Of a stretch of DNA of 64,000 nucleotides, positions 1 through 12,260 are shown one piece after another. Numbering within the stretch: position 1 is the stretch's first letter; every line of letters starts with the position of its first letter. The position numbers and the translations under genes were made by a program. This DNA comes from Gelatoporia subvermispora B. Lineage: Eukaryota > Basidiomycota > Agaricomycetes > Polyporales > Gelatoporiaceae. The DNA lies in assembly GCA_000320605.2 (NCBI GenBank), contig KB445813.1:480371-544370 (forward strand), read 5' to 3'. The notes below the pieces were generated by a model. It saw nothing but the letters and a program-made list of their open reading frames with translations, did not search any database and was not told where the DNA came from.

Positions 1-1014
1 TCATTTGCAATGTACAGGGCGTAAATGATATATGGTTTACCAGTAACGTAGTCGGTATACATTTCGGATGGAGCAACAACGTGGTTGACAGCCATACTTA
101 CGTTCTAAGACGGCAAATTAGCGTGCGATAGTTGTTTTGCACTGGTACTGGTGATCGACCGTCCTGTGGAGGCTCGCGGCACAGTGAAGGCTAGGGCTAA
201 GCGCTAACCATAGCCAGGCCGAGATACTGAATTCCGGTCATGGAGAGAGTTCATTACAACTATCTCTGCTGAAGTCTTGGCTGCGCTATGTCATACTACC
301 CTGCATATGCACTTCCCATACATACCTAACCTCGCCTCTTTTAGTTCGCAGATTGCAGAGGCCTTTGGGTTCAGTCCCGAGTCATCCTTGTCACAAACGC
401 CTGATTACCCGATCAAGATTATGCCGCCAGACGAGAGTACGGAGCGCCCGCAGCACGGAACGACGACAACGAGGGAGGTGACGGTGTTGAACAACAGGCG
501 AAGAGTGCAAGGAGAAGGTGAGGGGACCGGGAGGCATGACGAGAGGCTAGAGTACGATGACGGTAGGGATCAACACACCGACGAGCGGTAATGAGGCTAT
601 ATGAATGATGACTGGTGGTTAGAGCAGTTTGTTAGTGCCTATGACGCTGCATCGAGACAATGGTATGCTGAGTTTCGATGCAGTTTGCCTGCCTCTGAAG
701 TTTTTTAGTATCGTCCTTACCTAGGCGTGCACTGCAAAATACGTAGACTCTAGTCCAGGCTTGAATCGCGCCCAGTGGCACTGACAAGAAAATCCACTTG
801 GATATGTTCTGACATGCCTCACGTACTACAATATTTAAGGAGGACTTCCGAACAGCCAGAGTCCCCAGAATCCAACTAGCTTGTACTTGACTCAAACCAC
901 TTGCGAGAGTCCAAAACCTGTCTATCCGCATCGAGCGCTTCCAGCGTCCATATGATAGCCGGCGGCGAACTTCACGTGACATCCTGACTTTGTGTCAATC
1001 ACTGCATTGAAGAA
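1..1014. other. Left-edge stretch without a supported gene
   Basis: Only short open frames are present and none shows a recognisable motif or splice-supported extension. A 104-codon frame at 277-591 has no domain signal. The last part is presumably the promoter and 5' leader of the antiporter that starts at 1015. Confidence 0.5.
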
Positions 1015-3742
1015 ATGGCCTTAGATCTCGTAGAAGTCCGTGTTTCATGCGGTCCCATCTACAGTTCACAAACTTGCTTTACAGATCACCCATCCGGGTC
1101 TTGCGTATGTTGCGCTGGGAGGCTTCGCGGTAGCTGTGAGTATCGTGTTCCATTGGCTATTGTTTTGCCGTTCGTAGGTGGCGGGTTCTAGCTCCAGAAG
1201 AGAAGAGTCAGCAGCGGAGGTAGAGCGTCTGGAGTACTATCGCGGGCTAGTCCAGACGCAGATCTTACGAGACTGTTTGCATGGATGTGATATGGGTGTG
1301 CTATTGAGAACAATCTGATCCGTCCGCTACTTTTATACTCAATTCACGAACTGACCATATGACCTACAGTTCAGTCTGTTCTCCCTCCCCGTCAAGGATA
1401 AGGTATGTCAAATAGCCTACTCACCGCGTGCATCATTCAGAATGCCGTCTTCCAGCTGTACGTCAATGAGGTAGTCCTCGGCACTGCGTTTGGCATCATC
1501 ATCGGCCCATATTGCGCAAATGCATTCGACCCGCGTTCATGGGGCACCGACCAAAACATTGTCACACTCGAGCTCACGCGGGTCGTCCTCGCCACGGGTC
1601 TGTTTGCTATCGGCGTCGAGCTCCCGCGATCCTACATGTGGGACCACGTGAAGGGGCTGCTCGTGATGGTCGTCCCCACGATGGCGTTTGGCTGGGTTAT
1701 TGTCGCCGGTGCGTTCGCCCTTCAAAACATGCACCGCCAGCATCAACGCTGAAGTTCCGACACAGCGGTCATCGTCGGCCTTTTCCCAAAGTTCGACTTC
1801 GTCTCGGCGTTGGTCATTGCTGCCTGCCTCACCCCCACCGACCCAATCATATCCGCAGCGATAGTCGGTGCGCCTTACGATGTTTGCATCGTTCTGAGAA
1901 CCTATTTATATGCTTTGCTTGTGTCACAGGTGGCAAATTTGCTACGCAGAATGTGCCCCAAAACCTCCGTCGCATCATCTCGGCCGAATCAGCGGCCAAC
2001 GACGGCATGGCGTATCCCTTCCTCAGCATTTCCATATACCTCACCGTGGAATCCTCTCGCGGCGCAGCGTTCGGGAAGTGGTTCCTTGTAGGCTGGCTAT
2101 GTGCGTATCTCTCTGTCACAGGGCGACCTCGTTGTTTGCGCATGGACTAACCTATGCACGCAGATGAAGTCATTTTGGGCACGGTTCTCGGCGCCCTTCT
2201 CGGCCTGGGTTTCTGCCGCCTCATGGAGTTCTTATACCGCAAAGGGTACATCGGCAGAGAATCATATATCGCACAGTATCTGGCCCTCGCGCTCTTCACG
2301 ATTGGTATTGCAGATGTAGTGGGCAGTGATGACTTACTCGCCGCCTTCGCTTGCGGTCAGTTCTTTTATTTGTCTGTAGTGTCGGTCTGATCACCGCATT
2401 TTCTCTAGGATCTGCCATCAGCTGGGACGGCCACTTCAATGACCAGACAGAGGATGATCTGTTCTCGCCCGTCATCGATCTACTCCTCAACTGTGTATGT
2501 TTCATCTACATCGGCGCATGGCTTCCCTTTGAGTCATTTCACTCGCCGGAGTTTGGCATCACACCCTGGAGGCTCGTTATATTGTTCATTGCTATCCTGC
2601 TCTTGCGTAGGATCCCTCCGCTGCTATTATTATATAAATGGATACCTGAGATCAGGAACTGGCGAGAGGCGTTGTTTTCAGGACACTTTGGTAAGCCCTT
2701 GTTCAACGCCGCTGCGCGAGACTGAAATCTAAATAAATTCATGTAGGACCGGTATGATCACCAATATCTACCTACAGCAACTCCTGATCATTCTTTTGCT
2801 ACATAGATGGGCGTCGGTGCAGTTTTCGTGTCCACTTTGGCCGTGACACGTCTACCCCAGCCACATTCCCCGCCGCAGAATCAAGGCGAGTTATTGGCCG
2901 CAACAATCCAGACAATCGTCTCCTTCGTAGTCCTCGGGTCGATTATAATCCGTGAGTTCGCTGTACCCCGATATCCGCGCACGTACTGAACTTCTATCAG
3001 ATGGTCTGTCCATCCCATTCTTCTCTTTCGGCCGCAGTGTGCACACACGCACGCTTTCCATGTCTCGCACCTTTACTTTAACTGCGGGTCCGGACTGGCT
3101 CCTTTGGGCCCGTCGGGCCCCGGGTCCGGATGATACGCGATCAGACACGCTTGCAAGATCTTCCGACATCGAAGCGAGCAAGGGAGCAGCAGCTGGCGGT
3201 GCCTTCGGCAGCGAACCGCACTCCCGCGTGAGCACACCGAATAACACGGCCGAGCGGGAGGCGAGCTTGGGCGATATGACGTCCCACATCGGGTCATCCA
3301 GCAACCTAACGAGACGGGCCATGCGGCCGCAATCGTCGGGCTCTACTGATCATCAGGTTCGTGCGGTCTATTGAGTCACAATGCAGTATCGAATCTCACT
3401 GCATCGTGACAGCACGTGGCGCCTTCGACTGATCCTGCCACGACGTCGTCGCTGTCTTTGACGTCCCAGTCAGCCGAACCTACCGAACCCGGTGTGCGTA
3501 CGCCCAAAACTGCACACTTCCCCAGCGATGGCATGCTTCCCGAAGCGAACAGCGCGACCCACGAAGCCTATCCTACAGCAGTCCGATCATCTGGGAACAT
3601 CGTAGCATCTGGCCAAGAATATGGCGACGACACTTCCCTCACAGATGGACGCGAGGGCAACGCAGTCGAGACGCACGCCATCGTTTCGGGCGAGGTTTTG
3701 AGACCAGAGATTATCCATATATCAGCCCCGCCGGCACAATAA
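1015..3742 (+). CDS. Plasma-membrane Na+(K+)/H+ antiporter, fungal Nha1/Sod2 type
   Basis: This gene encodes a CPA1-type sodium/proton antiporter that would export Na+ or K+ in exchange for protons. The start is read as ATG at 1015 (MALDLVE), followed by an intron at 1036-1084 and exon 2 at 1085-1135 (ITHPGLAYVALGGFAVA). Exon 3 is 1370-1402, and an intron at 1403-1455 leads into LYVNEVVLGTAFGIIIGPY. Later exons carry the family hallmarks SALVIAACLTPTDPIISA (about 1800-1860) and the ion-site segment RIISAESAANDGMAYPF (about 1970-2030), then several membrane helices up to about 2960. The last two exons (about 3001-3742) encode a hydrophilic Ser/Thr/Pro-rich cytoplasmic tail ending in SAPPAQ, as is usual for fungal Nha1 proteins. 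At least eight introns are needed. The 234 nt intron at 1136-1369 is unusually long for this region. The family call is firm; individual exon ends are less so. Confidence 0.85.
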
Positions 3743-4104
3743 CATACGCCGTGGCTCCGTCGGAGTCACGCGGGTGTTAATGTGGCGCATTGCCTACTGC
3801 CCTGGCACATGGCATCTGCGAGTAGGGTGGTGCAATGGAGTTCACTGAGCTTCTGGAGGTTGTCGAATTGAGGATCTTTTTTTCTTTACATTTCATTGTC
3901 ATCAGATCTGGAAGACGTCACTGTCATTCTGGGTCGTCGAACATCAGAGCAAACAAAGTACATCTCAAGATAGCGAACGAAGGCAGAGTACAACATACAG
4001 CACGAGAGATAAACACAGGATTATAAACTATCCATAATGATATCAATAATCCAAGCGAGTGGTATTATAGACTCAAAGTAGAACTTCAGCTCGCGATTGT
4101 GGGC
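3743..4104. other. Convergent 3' intergenic spacer
   Basis: This spacer separates the stop of the antiporter (+) from the stop of the acyl-CoA oxidase-like gene (-). It is AT-richer than the coding DNA around it and must hold both polyadenylation regions. No gene is visible in it. Confidence 0.5.
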
Positions 4105-6123
4105 TTACAACATCGCTCGTACCAGCTTCGTATCGTCAGATACATCCATATGACCATTGCCGACGGACACTGGCAGGGTGTCGACAAAGGCAGACCAGCG
4201 CTCATCGGACACGATCGGAGCGCGGATGTACGGGAGGACGTCCATGTCGCGTATCAAAGATGGCAAGTGCGGCAGGACCTCGTCCATTGCTTTTGCTGCC
4301 ATTTGGTCTTGGGCATGGCGCGGGAGGGTGGCATTCTCCGAGTACCAGGCAGGATCCAGCTTGACGATGTTGGCGACGTAGAGATCAATCACCGAGGGCA
4401 TGACACCTGCGGCGACAGCGGCATCATATGCCATGCGATGACCTATGGCCTCGACCAAGGGTTGGCAGCGTGGAAGAAGCAGGCGGTTAATGTCAGCGCT
4501 GTTGTGCTTGATGTCTGCGAGGACCTGGCGGGCCTCGTCCATCAGCCCGGCTTCGTGTCGTGCGAGGAGACTAGTCGGGTTGTCTGGTGGGGGCATTGAA
4601 TAACGACCAAGCACCAACTCGGTCGCCAGTTCTGATCGAACAGAGCAGTGTCAAACGGAGTGCACGTGATCAGACAGTCAAAACTCTTACTGATAGAGAG
4701 GACGACAATGTCTCCTTCTGCAATCCCGAGACCTTGCATTTCATTCTGATCGCCCAAAGTCGTATGAGCGTGAAGACCCGGATGCACCTCAAAATCGACT
4801 TACGTATAGGGTTGTGAATTGGTTGTGGCTGAAGAGGCCCTGAGCGCCACAGCGCTCGCCTACTGTGACGGACGAGGACTGTGAATGCTGTACCATGATT
4901 GCCTTATAGATGATCGCCATGCCGTGGCGGACCTGGGCGTCCAATGTGAAGTCCGAGAACAGTCTGATAGCTCGAGTGCGCAACGCCTGTGCCATACATG
5001 CTTGCGCTGTCGCAGCCAAAACAGGGATTTGCTGCGTCCGGAATTCCAGAATAGGAGTTCCTTTGTTGACCTTACGCCGCAGACTGTACATGACCCCTAC
5101 AGTGGCGTAGCACTGCATCATTGGCAAAGCGAGACACCCGAGAGCGATAGAGCCAACCGCAACGCGCGACCACGTGCTATGCACGGGGCTGACGCGACCA
5201 CGCGGCTTCTCAAGAGAGCCCAAAAGAGCCGAACCAGGGAGTCGGACATTGTGGAAGGACGTGAGGGCATGGTTGACGGGGTGGGAGCCTCCACGGGGAG
5301 GCAAGAGTCTTCGGGATAACATTAAAGCCAAGCCCTGCGTGGGGAGTGTGGACTTACTTGGATTCTACGCCTTTACACATCTGTTGACCGTCATTGAGAG
5401 GTACAACGAAAGGTCGGATACCACGATCGTCCCCATCAACGATGAGACGTGCAAATACGACTGCTATGCAGGGGGTCCCTGCGGGCATTGTTGGTGGCAT
5501 AAACCTGATTATGACGATCATGAGTACTTTGAGCGACCTCGCAGAATGGCCCTACGTACTTCGCAGATTGTGGTGTGGGCGAGTTGAGGCTGAATTCGCC
5601 GGATGGAAGCAGCGTCGCAGTTGTCTCTAGCCTAGCAGCGTCAAGGCCATGGCCTACTTCTGTGAGCATGTATTGGCCACTGTCAACGGGACAGTGTCAG
5701 TAGCTTTCCCGCTTCCGGTCAAAAGCATGACGTACAGCTTCCTAAATTGGAGCAAGTCCTCGACAAGAGGGATGAGGTCTGGCCTCTTGGAGATCTGCTC
5801 CGCAATGGTGCCGGCGCACAAGTTGTACTGGATCGTCACAAGAGTAATAGCTGCTCCGTCGACAAGGACCATAGGGTCGGTATGCAGGTCCCAGAAATTC
5901 GAGTTCAGCGTAACCAGGTCGTTGATCGTCACGTCTGAGAAGCAGAAGTAGGTAACGATCGGATCGGCGTCATTATGTGACGATTCTTACTGTGTGCAAG
6001 GCCGATGGCTTTCGCCTTCGCGTAAGACAGCCACGCACGTTGGCGCGCATCAAGAGAGTAGACCGAAGTCTTAAAGACAGGTGTGTCCAATAGTGGGAGA
6101 GTTGCTCTTGAAGAAGTCGACAT
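4105..6123 (-). CDS. Acyl-CoA oxidase/dehydrogenase-like flavoprotein
   Basis: The product resembles the acyl-CoA dehydrogenase NM-domain-like proteins of basidiomycetes, which are related to peroxisomal acyl-CoA oxidases (FAD-dependent oxidation of acyl-CoA to enoyl-CoA). The start is ATG at 6123 (MSTSSRATLPLL). A first intron splits a codon after GLAH and joins to VTINDLVTLNSNFWDLH. The middle has the flavin-domain signature FMLTEVGHGLDAARLETTAT (around 5600-5670). Next comes LLPPRGGSHPVNHALTSFHN (around 5265-5315), the loop that in acyl-CoA oxidases precedes the acyl-binding helices. The C-terminal helical domain runs to VSDDTKLVRAML at 4105. The protein does not end in a PTS1 tripeptide. 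Substrate chain length cannot be read from the sequence. A dehydrogenase rather than oxidase activity remains possible. Confidence 0.8.
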
Positions 6124-8178
6124 GTCGGAGTCGTCGCAGATACACGAAGGGAGGGAGGGTGGGGCATCCTACGAAATATGAACGATGTACTTATGCACAT
6201 CGCGACCGTCGGCGCGGGAAGTTGATACTAGCTGAAACACGCGAGACCCATGGACCGGAGGGTGAGAACTAGGCCGGAATAGAAGTGTAGAGACTTGGAA
6301 GAGATGGGGACCTGCAGTCGCATCAGAAGCACACGCGTCAGCGTTTGCTCGAAATTAGCCGAATCTAGATGCCAGCCCTGTCGAAGCGAAATCTGGTTGG
6401 TATCGGGCACCGGTATTTCATCAAACAGGGCCCGATTATCGACCTCAAAAATTCAGGACGCGGGGCGTTATGAAACGACCCGACGCAAACAAATGCCGTT
6501 ACGGTGAGCGTCCCTGATTAATGCACAGAATTTCGCACGTTCAAGCTTCGCGGGTGGGAAATGGGACGACCGGTCCCATAAAGCAGTATTGCACGCGACT
6601 AGATTACTCAATCGAAGCCTGCCCTAGGCGTCATCGTGGTATGGAAAATAACAGGACATCCGCGGCGCCGCCTGCCGACTGGTGTCAGCGTGCACGGTCA
6701 CGGCGGTCTAGGCGCTCAAGTCAGCAAAACACAGCAAGTCCGGCCCCGTTGACCGCTGATGGCTGTTGGCGGGTGCACCTGTCTCCACCCCGGATGTTCG
6801 GCAATGCCAGGATTCCTGATTTTAGTCTGTGAGGTGCGCACCTATTAATGGATATATGATTAGTTGGTCCACAGAATCTGCGGTCCTTGCACAAGCGCGT
6901 TCTGAGCCCTGATGTAGCACGGTTCAGACAGCATCTGCCAGGCGCATCGAATACCATGAAGCGATGCGAAGCAATGCCTCCCGTCGGCGGAGATGGGGTG
7001 AACGACCTCAAGGATAACGCCAACCGGAACCGCCTGTACCCCGCTGTGGTCGATGACGTTGAGAGTTTGTGGGCTGTGGATTGATATCCGACGGTCGGCG
7101 AGAGATAGTAGCCAGGCTAAGGCAAGTATAGTAAAGGTTTGTCGGAGAACCTCATGGATGAGACCAGAATCCGACCGCCGCATACATCGAGGATGTTCTG
7201 GTAATTTGTTGCACAGATGCCATTGCAATATCGGCCAAGTTGGTAAGGCCTCAGCGTACAAACGGTTCCTCGTGATGATCGCGCGTGGTGGCGTTTCACA
7301 TGATACACGGCTGACGAACGTGTCATTGACACACGCCGTTCGGGAAGCACGCCCTAGATGGCCGAACGCAAATGGAGCGCATGTCGAGATAAATCCAGTC
7401 CGACGGATGCGATGGTTTGTTCCCACATCGTGAACACAGGCGACTTGGATACCGTGGCTTCGAGTTGTCGAGAAGACCGCATGTGGAGACCAACCGGAAC
7501 CTTGGTGATTTGCGGACTCGGCAAAGCGGGATGTTACGAAAGCCCTCGTCTAGACATCAAGAGCGCGTGGCAGCATGTACCAAGTGAGCTCTAGGCAAAT
7601 TGGCGGAACTGAAGCGAAAGATTTGTACATGTCCAGCGAACAAGATCCTGAAGCTCGATTCGTGATCAAACGCAGAGCAGGAAAAGGAAATTTTGTGGCG
7701 CCAATGACCCCACGAGGCACGTGCTCATTACAGGCCGAGGATTGCCCTGCAGGGAAAAACGGTGATGGCTTGAACCCACACTTCTTAGGTAGTGCTTTGT
7801 AAGGGTACGGGTAACCCTCGGCATCGTTGAGGGGTAGGGTCAGCCAGGGGTACGGGTAAGGGTATCCAATAAGCTACCTTTCAGCGTTCACGTTCAACCC
7901 TCAGAAACGCTGAATGGACACGTCCTTGATGTCACGCGACGCAAACGAAGACTCCGAAAGGGTCGCACAGCTGGAGTGTCTGTACTAGTACTACAGATGC
8001 ATCCTTGCAATACATGGCGCCCCGCAAAACAAGTATGGGAAGTATAATCTGCATTATATACGAGAACAGACTGAACCTGATAGTACCTGCATACAAGATC
8101 CATGGGAAATCCTGCGACTACAACAATACCTCAGTCTGCAAGAAACAAGACAGAGAGCATGGGCGTTCCTGCCAATGT
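6124..8178. other. Gene-poor intergenic region of about 2 kb
   Basis: Only overlapping open frames without motifs are present. The longest is 188 codons on the minus strand at 6860-7426; it starts at ATG but shows no domain and no splice-supported partner. A G-rich patch with a repeated 12-mer lies at 7803-7863. The left end should hold the promoter of the acyl-CoA oxidase-like gene. Confidence 0.45.
7803..7866 (+). repeat. G-rich patch with a direct 12-bp repeat
   Basis: GGGTACGGGTAA occurs at 7803-7814 and again at 7848-7859, with GGGGTAGGGT between them at about 7831-7840. It contains five or more runs of three to four G in about 60 bp. It is only loosely similar to the fungal telomere unit TTAGGG. 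Confidence 0.55.
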
Positions 8179-9403
8179 CTACTGCACGACGCAGTCGCCT
8201 CCGCCTCGGTGGCGCCGATGGCGTCGTTGCGCCGCCTCCAGCTCTATCCTTAAACGTTCGCGCTCCGCTGCCTGCTGAACGGCCTGGCGCTGTTGCTCTT
8301 CATGCAGAAGTCTCGTCTGTTCTTCGCGCTCGCGGGCAATGCGCGCCTCCTCCTCCAGCCGCCGTTGCATTTCTCGTGCCTGTTGTTCGGTTCGAATGCG
8401 TGCTTCTTCCTGCTCTCTCCGCATGCGCTCGTACTCGGCGCGGGCCCTCGCCTCCTCTGCTGCAATCCTAGCTCGCTCTTGCTCCAGGGCCCGCCTAGTC
8501 GCCTCTTGTTGCGCCGCAACAGCGGCCTCGTGCTCGCGCCTCACGCGGTCCACTTCTTCTTGCTGCTTGCGCTTCTGTTCTTCGAGTTCCCTCGCAAGCT
8601 CCGCCGCCGCTGCCGTCTGCTGGATATCTTTGTGCTTGTTGACGACTTCGTCTTGGATCTGCAAAACTTCGGGACGGTTGTTGACCAAACAGGACAAGAT
8701 ACGATGCGCCGAAGCGAGCGTATTGTCATGGCGGAGCATCCGTGCCCCTTTCTCCAGGACGGGCTTGAAGAGGATATCGTCCGTCGCCAGCTCCTTCTCT
8801 CGTGCGGAGCCGACTTCTGCCGAGACCTCTCCCCACATGTTTGTCACGATCAGGACGTTCTTGAGGGTATCATCTCCGCACAACTTCCTGAACATGGTGA
8901 AGTTGCGTTTCGAGGTACCTCCCATGCGGGAGTCCGATATTCTGTGCATGTAGATGATCCCGCTCAATTTTTTCTGGTTCTGGTATCTGGTCGGTGACGC
9001 TCGTAAATGTTCCAATCCGACAGAATGTGCCATTAACTCACGCGTTGCATAGATAATCCGCTATGACTTTCAGGATGTCCGTGTCAGAACGCGTTGTATC
9101 ATCGAATCCCGGTGTATCGATGAGGGTCACCTGACGGCCGAGAAGCGCGAAGCTCTTAGACGTCTGGACTTCGGCTGTGCAGGACCTGAGGCCATCGTTG
9201 GTCGCGAAATTCGCACCGCTGACCAAGTTGATGAACTAGCGGATCATCAGCACACTAAAAAGTGCCTGGGGTCCTTCGGATGCACTTACTGTCGTCTTCC
9301 CCGAACCTGTCGCGCCCATGACGCTTTCATGGCCGCCCCGTTAGCCGACGTCACTACGATGAGGAACTAGTACTGACGCAACGATCACTTCAGAGTCCGC
9401 CAT
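8179..9403 (-). CDS. AIG1-like P-loop GTPase with E/R-rich coiled-coil tail
   Basis: This is a G-domain protein of the AIG1/septin-like P-loop group that is often expanded in Agaricomycetes. It starts at ATG 9403 (MADSEVIVAS). A short intron leads to the Walker A loop MGATGSGKTT (around 9303-9332). A second intron leads to SGANFATNDGLRSC and the G3 motif TLIDTPGFDDTTRSD (around 9085-9130). The next exon has SGIIYMHRISDSRMGG and the likely G4 segment VLIVTNMWGEV (around 8830-8865). From about 8640 to 8200 the protein is a highly charged Arg/Glu/Gln/Ala helix with heptad-like spacing, about 140 residues, ending HRRHRGGGDCVVQ. A Cys close to the C-terminus could be lipidated, but the tail is not a CaaX box. 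The cellular role is unknown; related plant and animal proteins sit on membranes. Confidence 0.8.
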
Positions 9404-9676
9404 AGTGTTGCGAATGGGGATTCCGAGGTGGGCATGTTGCAGCTTAAATTGGGTTCTAATAACTCCTTCGTGCCACTGCGGCAAAGTCGCCGCATTGTAC
9501 CAGCGTGTCTCAATAATTACAAGCAGTATGTAATCACCGTTGTAAGCGCTAAGGAAGACGAACACTATGCGCGGAGTAGATGCAGGAGACGAACCATCTG
9601 TGGTATATCAGCGCCTGACGACCAAGGGTCTGCATCCGCATTGTGGCATGAAGGTATGCACACTCCGACCACTCTA

Positions 9677-9730
9677 GAGCTCATACCTCCAGCGCAGCAT
9701 GGAGCTCATACCTCTAGCATGCTGCGCTGG
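9677..9730. repeat. Perfect 13-bp inverted repeat inside a direct duplication
   Basis: CCAGCGCAGCATG at 9689-9701 and its exact reverse complement CATGCTGCGCTGG at 9718-9730 flank a 16-nt loop. The loop itself repeats the 13 bases GAGCTCATACCTC that also precede the first arm (9677-9689 and 9702-9714). The unit therefore looks like a duplication followed by inversion. Confidence 0.85.
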
Positions 9731-12142
9731 CAATGGTCAGTTCCTTGAGCACTTCTCCAAAACTTACAAGGCTGATTTTCCTGTCGCGACAAAGTTTGTG
9801 ATCGGCCCCGCAAGCCCCACGGCACAGTTCCGATCTTTGACCCGAGATGATCGATTTTCACCCACGTGCAATCGGCGTCATACCACATCCAGATCCATAC
9901 ACCGCTACAGGCCGGGCCCTGCAGAACCGTTTGTATGGGGCGCAGCAATGCGTGTCGCTTCAGTTCATCGAAGCATGGCCTCGTGCCTCTGCTCAGCGAC
10001 ACTTCCTGTTGTTGCCCCAGGGCGCTGAGCCGAAGCTGCGAACCCTGACCTATGCTTGGCTCGCCATAGACACCACGCTGACATGTCCTTTGTCGGAGAG
10101 TGAGATGCGCGATAGGCGTAGTGTGGGAGGCTTAGACCTGCATGCGCACATTCATCATACCCGAGATTCTGCCAGGGATGACAGATCGCAGGAAGTAGAA
10201 CGCGCCTTTGCCTCTTCGAGGACGGAGATGAAACGCATAGCAACTGCCGTGGGATCAATATAAAATGCAGTTACCGCACGTCTGGGCGCGATCTGGAGCA
10301 CAATGATATAAACAAATGAACATGCAGTAATTGAACAAACCTGCAGGCGAGAAACATCCGAGAAGCCACGCTTTCGAGGTACCGGTGCGACTTGTGTAAG
10401 TGGCCTTGGCGGTGAATGTGGCGCATTACGTCGACGCCACATGAGCGATGCTTGATACGGAGGCCATCGGGAAGATACTGATTCCTTTGAGAGCGTCTTG
10501 CAGCGTTTTGCGTGCCTTTCGAGGTACTTGACGCGCGCTGGCGAGGCGAGAAAGACGCTGTCAATGCCTAGAGGGGAGGCAAGACGCGTCAAGCCAACAC
10601 GACATCTTCCTGGTGAGGTTATGTTTGTTCAGCTGAGTTGTGTTCCTCACCAGAAGATCCCTCGAAGCAACGGTTCAAGCGCCCAAGGGCGCTCCCGTTA
10701 TGGAGACGCTGAGCACCGTGACGCGCCGTACCCGGGCGGCGTGCACTCCACATCCTGTACCCATCTCGTATTGAGCGTCGTGAAAAGCAGGGCCAGAACA
10801 CCTGCCAAATAGCATTCAAGTTGGGCAGACAGGGTGCTATCATGCTCCTTCAGGAATTTGAAATGACCTTCGAGATGGTGCGAATAGTGCGCAGTTGATA
10901 CGTGAAGCATACGCTGAGAGACTACCCATTCAGAGTGTTCACAATTCTTCGCCCAAGATAGGCGTGAATGGATGCGGAAGTCTGTCAAACCGGAGCTGCG
11001 AGCATATCGACGGAACCTGGATGACGTCTTGACCCCGTCTTGCCACAATACGAAAAGCATTGCCAGAACTCCACACATTGAAGTCTGAGAACACGGATAC
11101 GGATGGCAGTCCCGAGGAGAAACAAAGTTACGATGAGACGACACGTGTTTACACACAAACTGCAAGTACGGAAGAACGCACCGGTCGAGGCCCCATGCAT
11201 CACAAAGTCTGGCAGATAGATTCGGCAAGGGGAGCTATTGAGAGGTTCGACGCCTCAAATCGGCGCCCTGAAGATAGCTGTGCTAGATGTCATGATAATT
11301 GGGGAACAACATAACCACTAGCAGTAACTGGTGAGACAACGCGAGACCCACCTAAGTGAGCAAGTATCCAGATGTAGTCGACATCTCAAAACAGACCGGA
11401 AGATATGATCAAGCCGAGGTTGTCAAGCTTGTACCACGACTGAATCGGCAATGCAATTATTCTTCGAGGGCAGTACCCTGAAAAAACAAACCTTCAACAT
11501 TCGTCGATTTTTACCGCCTTCTGAATAGCTCCGATGGAGCATGTCACGGCGTCCGCGGTGCAGGTGCCACTTCCTCGATAATACGTGTAGGCCCGAATGA
11601 TGTAAAAAGGGTCTGTGAAATTTCATACGGAAAGGCAGAGGACCTGAGGAGAACGATATTGGACACACAAGACTTATCACTTTGCATGTCCCCTACCCGG
11701 TCAGATCGGTACTTGTATTCGCCGGCAGGGTTGATAGAACCGCCGGGAATCAGGGTGACATAGAGCTGAAATTCAGCGTCCGGGTACAGTCAAGCAAGGA
11801 CTCGGTTGAGAACAAGTGGTGAGGGTGTATACGAAACCGGGCTCCGGGTAATAGCGCACTCACCAAGGAGGTCTCGAAGCGACCCCGCTATGATCACGAG
11901 ACTGACGGCAATTGCTATGGATGTGCGATGGTTAGCCCCGTAGAGGTCTATCAGTGCCAGGGTAAAGAGACATACAGATAGAAACATGCTTGAATTGCTG
12001 CAGGTGGAAGGATCGAATGGCTTACAGTGATGGTGCTCAAAATTTGAGATGACATGAGAGTGAAGAGCTAATGACCACGGATATTTGAACAACTCGAATT
12101 ACTGCGTGGTGGGGAGTATTGACGATACACGAGACATAATTC

Positions 12143-12179
12143 AGGCACGAACACAACGCGAGGCACGAACACAAACGCG
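12143..12179 (+). repeat. Two-copy tandem repeat (18-19 bp unit)
   Basis: AGGCACGAACACAA occurs at 12143-12156 and 12161-12174, each followed by ACGCG or CGCG. It lies just downstream of the 3' end of the alcohol dehydrogenase gene and has no assigned function. Confidence 0.8.
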
Positions 12180-12260
12180 GAGTATTGGATTATGCAGAAT
12201 TTATGAGACAGAGAGAAGAAGACCAATGCGCCAATGACATTGTCGAGGCAACGCGATGCT

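Larger units (their letters stand above)
9404..12260. other. Gene-poor intergenic region of about 2.9 kb
   Basis: No frame here shows a recognisable domain, and no chain of exons could be built. The longest open frames (about 140-176 codons at 9847-10263, 10155-10592 and 10698-11228) overlap one another on both strands, as expected by chance in GC-rich DNA. Two small repeats are listed separately. Confidence 0.45.

Noticed and set aside
277..591. 104-codon plus-strand open frame
   Set aside because: No domain, no supporting splice structure, and charged low-complexity composition typical of chance frames in GC-rich DNA.
6860..7426. 188-codon minus-strand open frame
   Set aside because: It begins with ATG but has no recognisable motif. 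The plus strand is equally open, so it looks like a GC-driven frame.
8293..8997. 234-codon plus-strand frame opposite the GTPase
   Set aside because: It is the antisense shadow of the E/R-rich coiled-coil exon; its Leu/Ser-rich composition is the mirror of that bias.
11180..11280. Possible tRNA because of a GGTTCGACGCC B-box-like string
   Set aside because: No A box at the right distance and no acceptor-stem pairing could be found.
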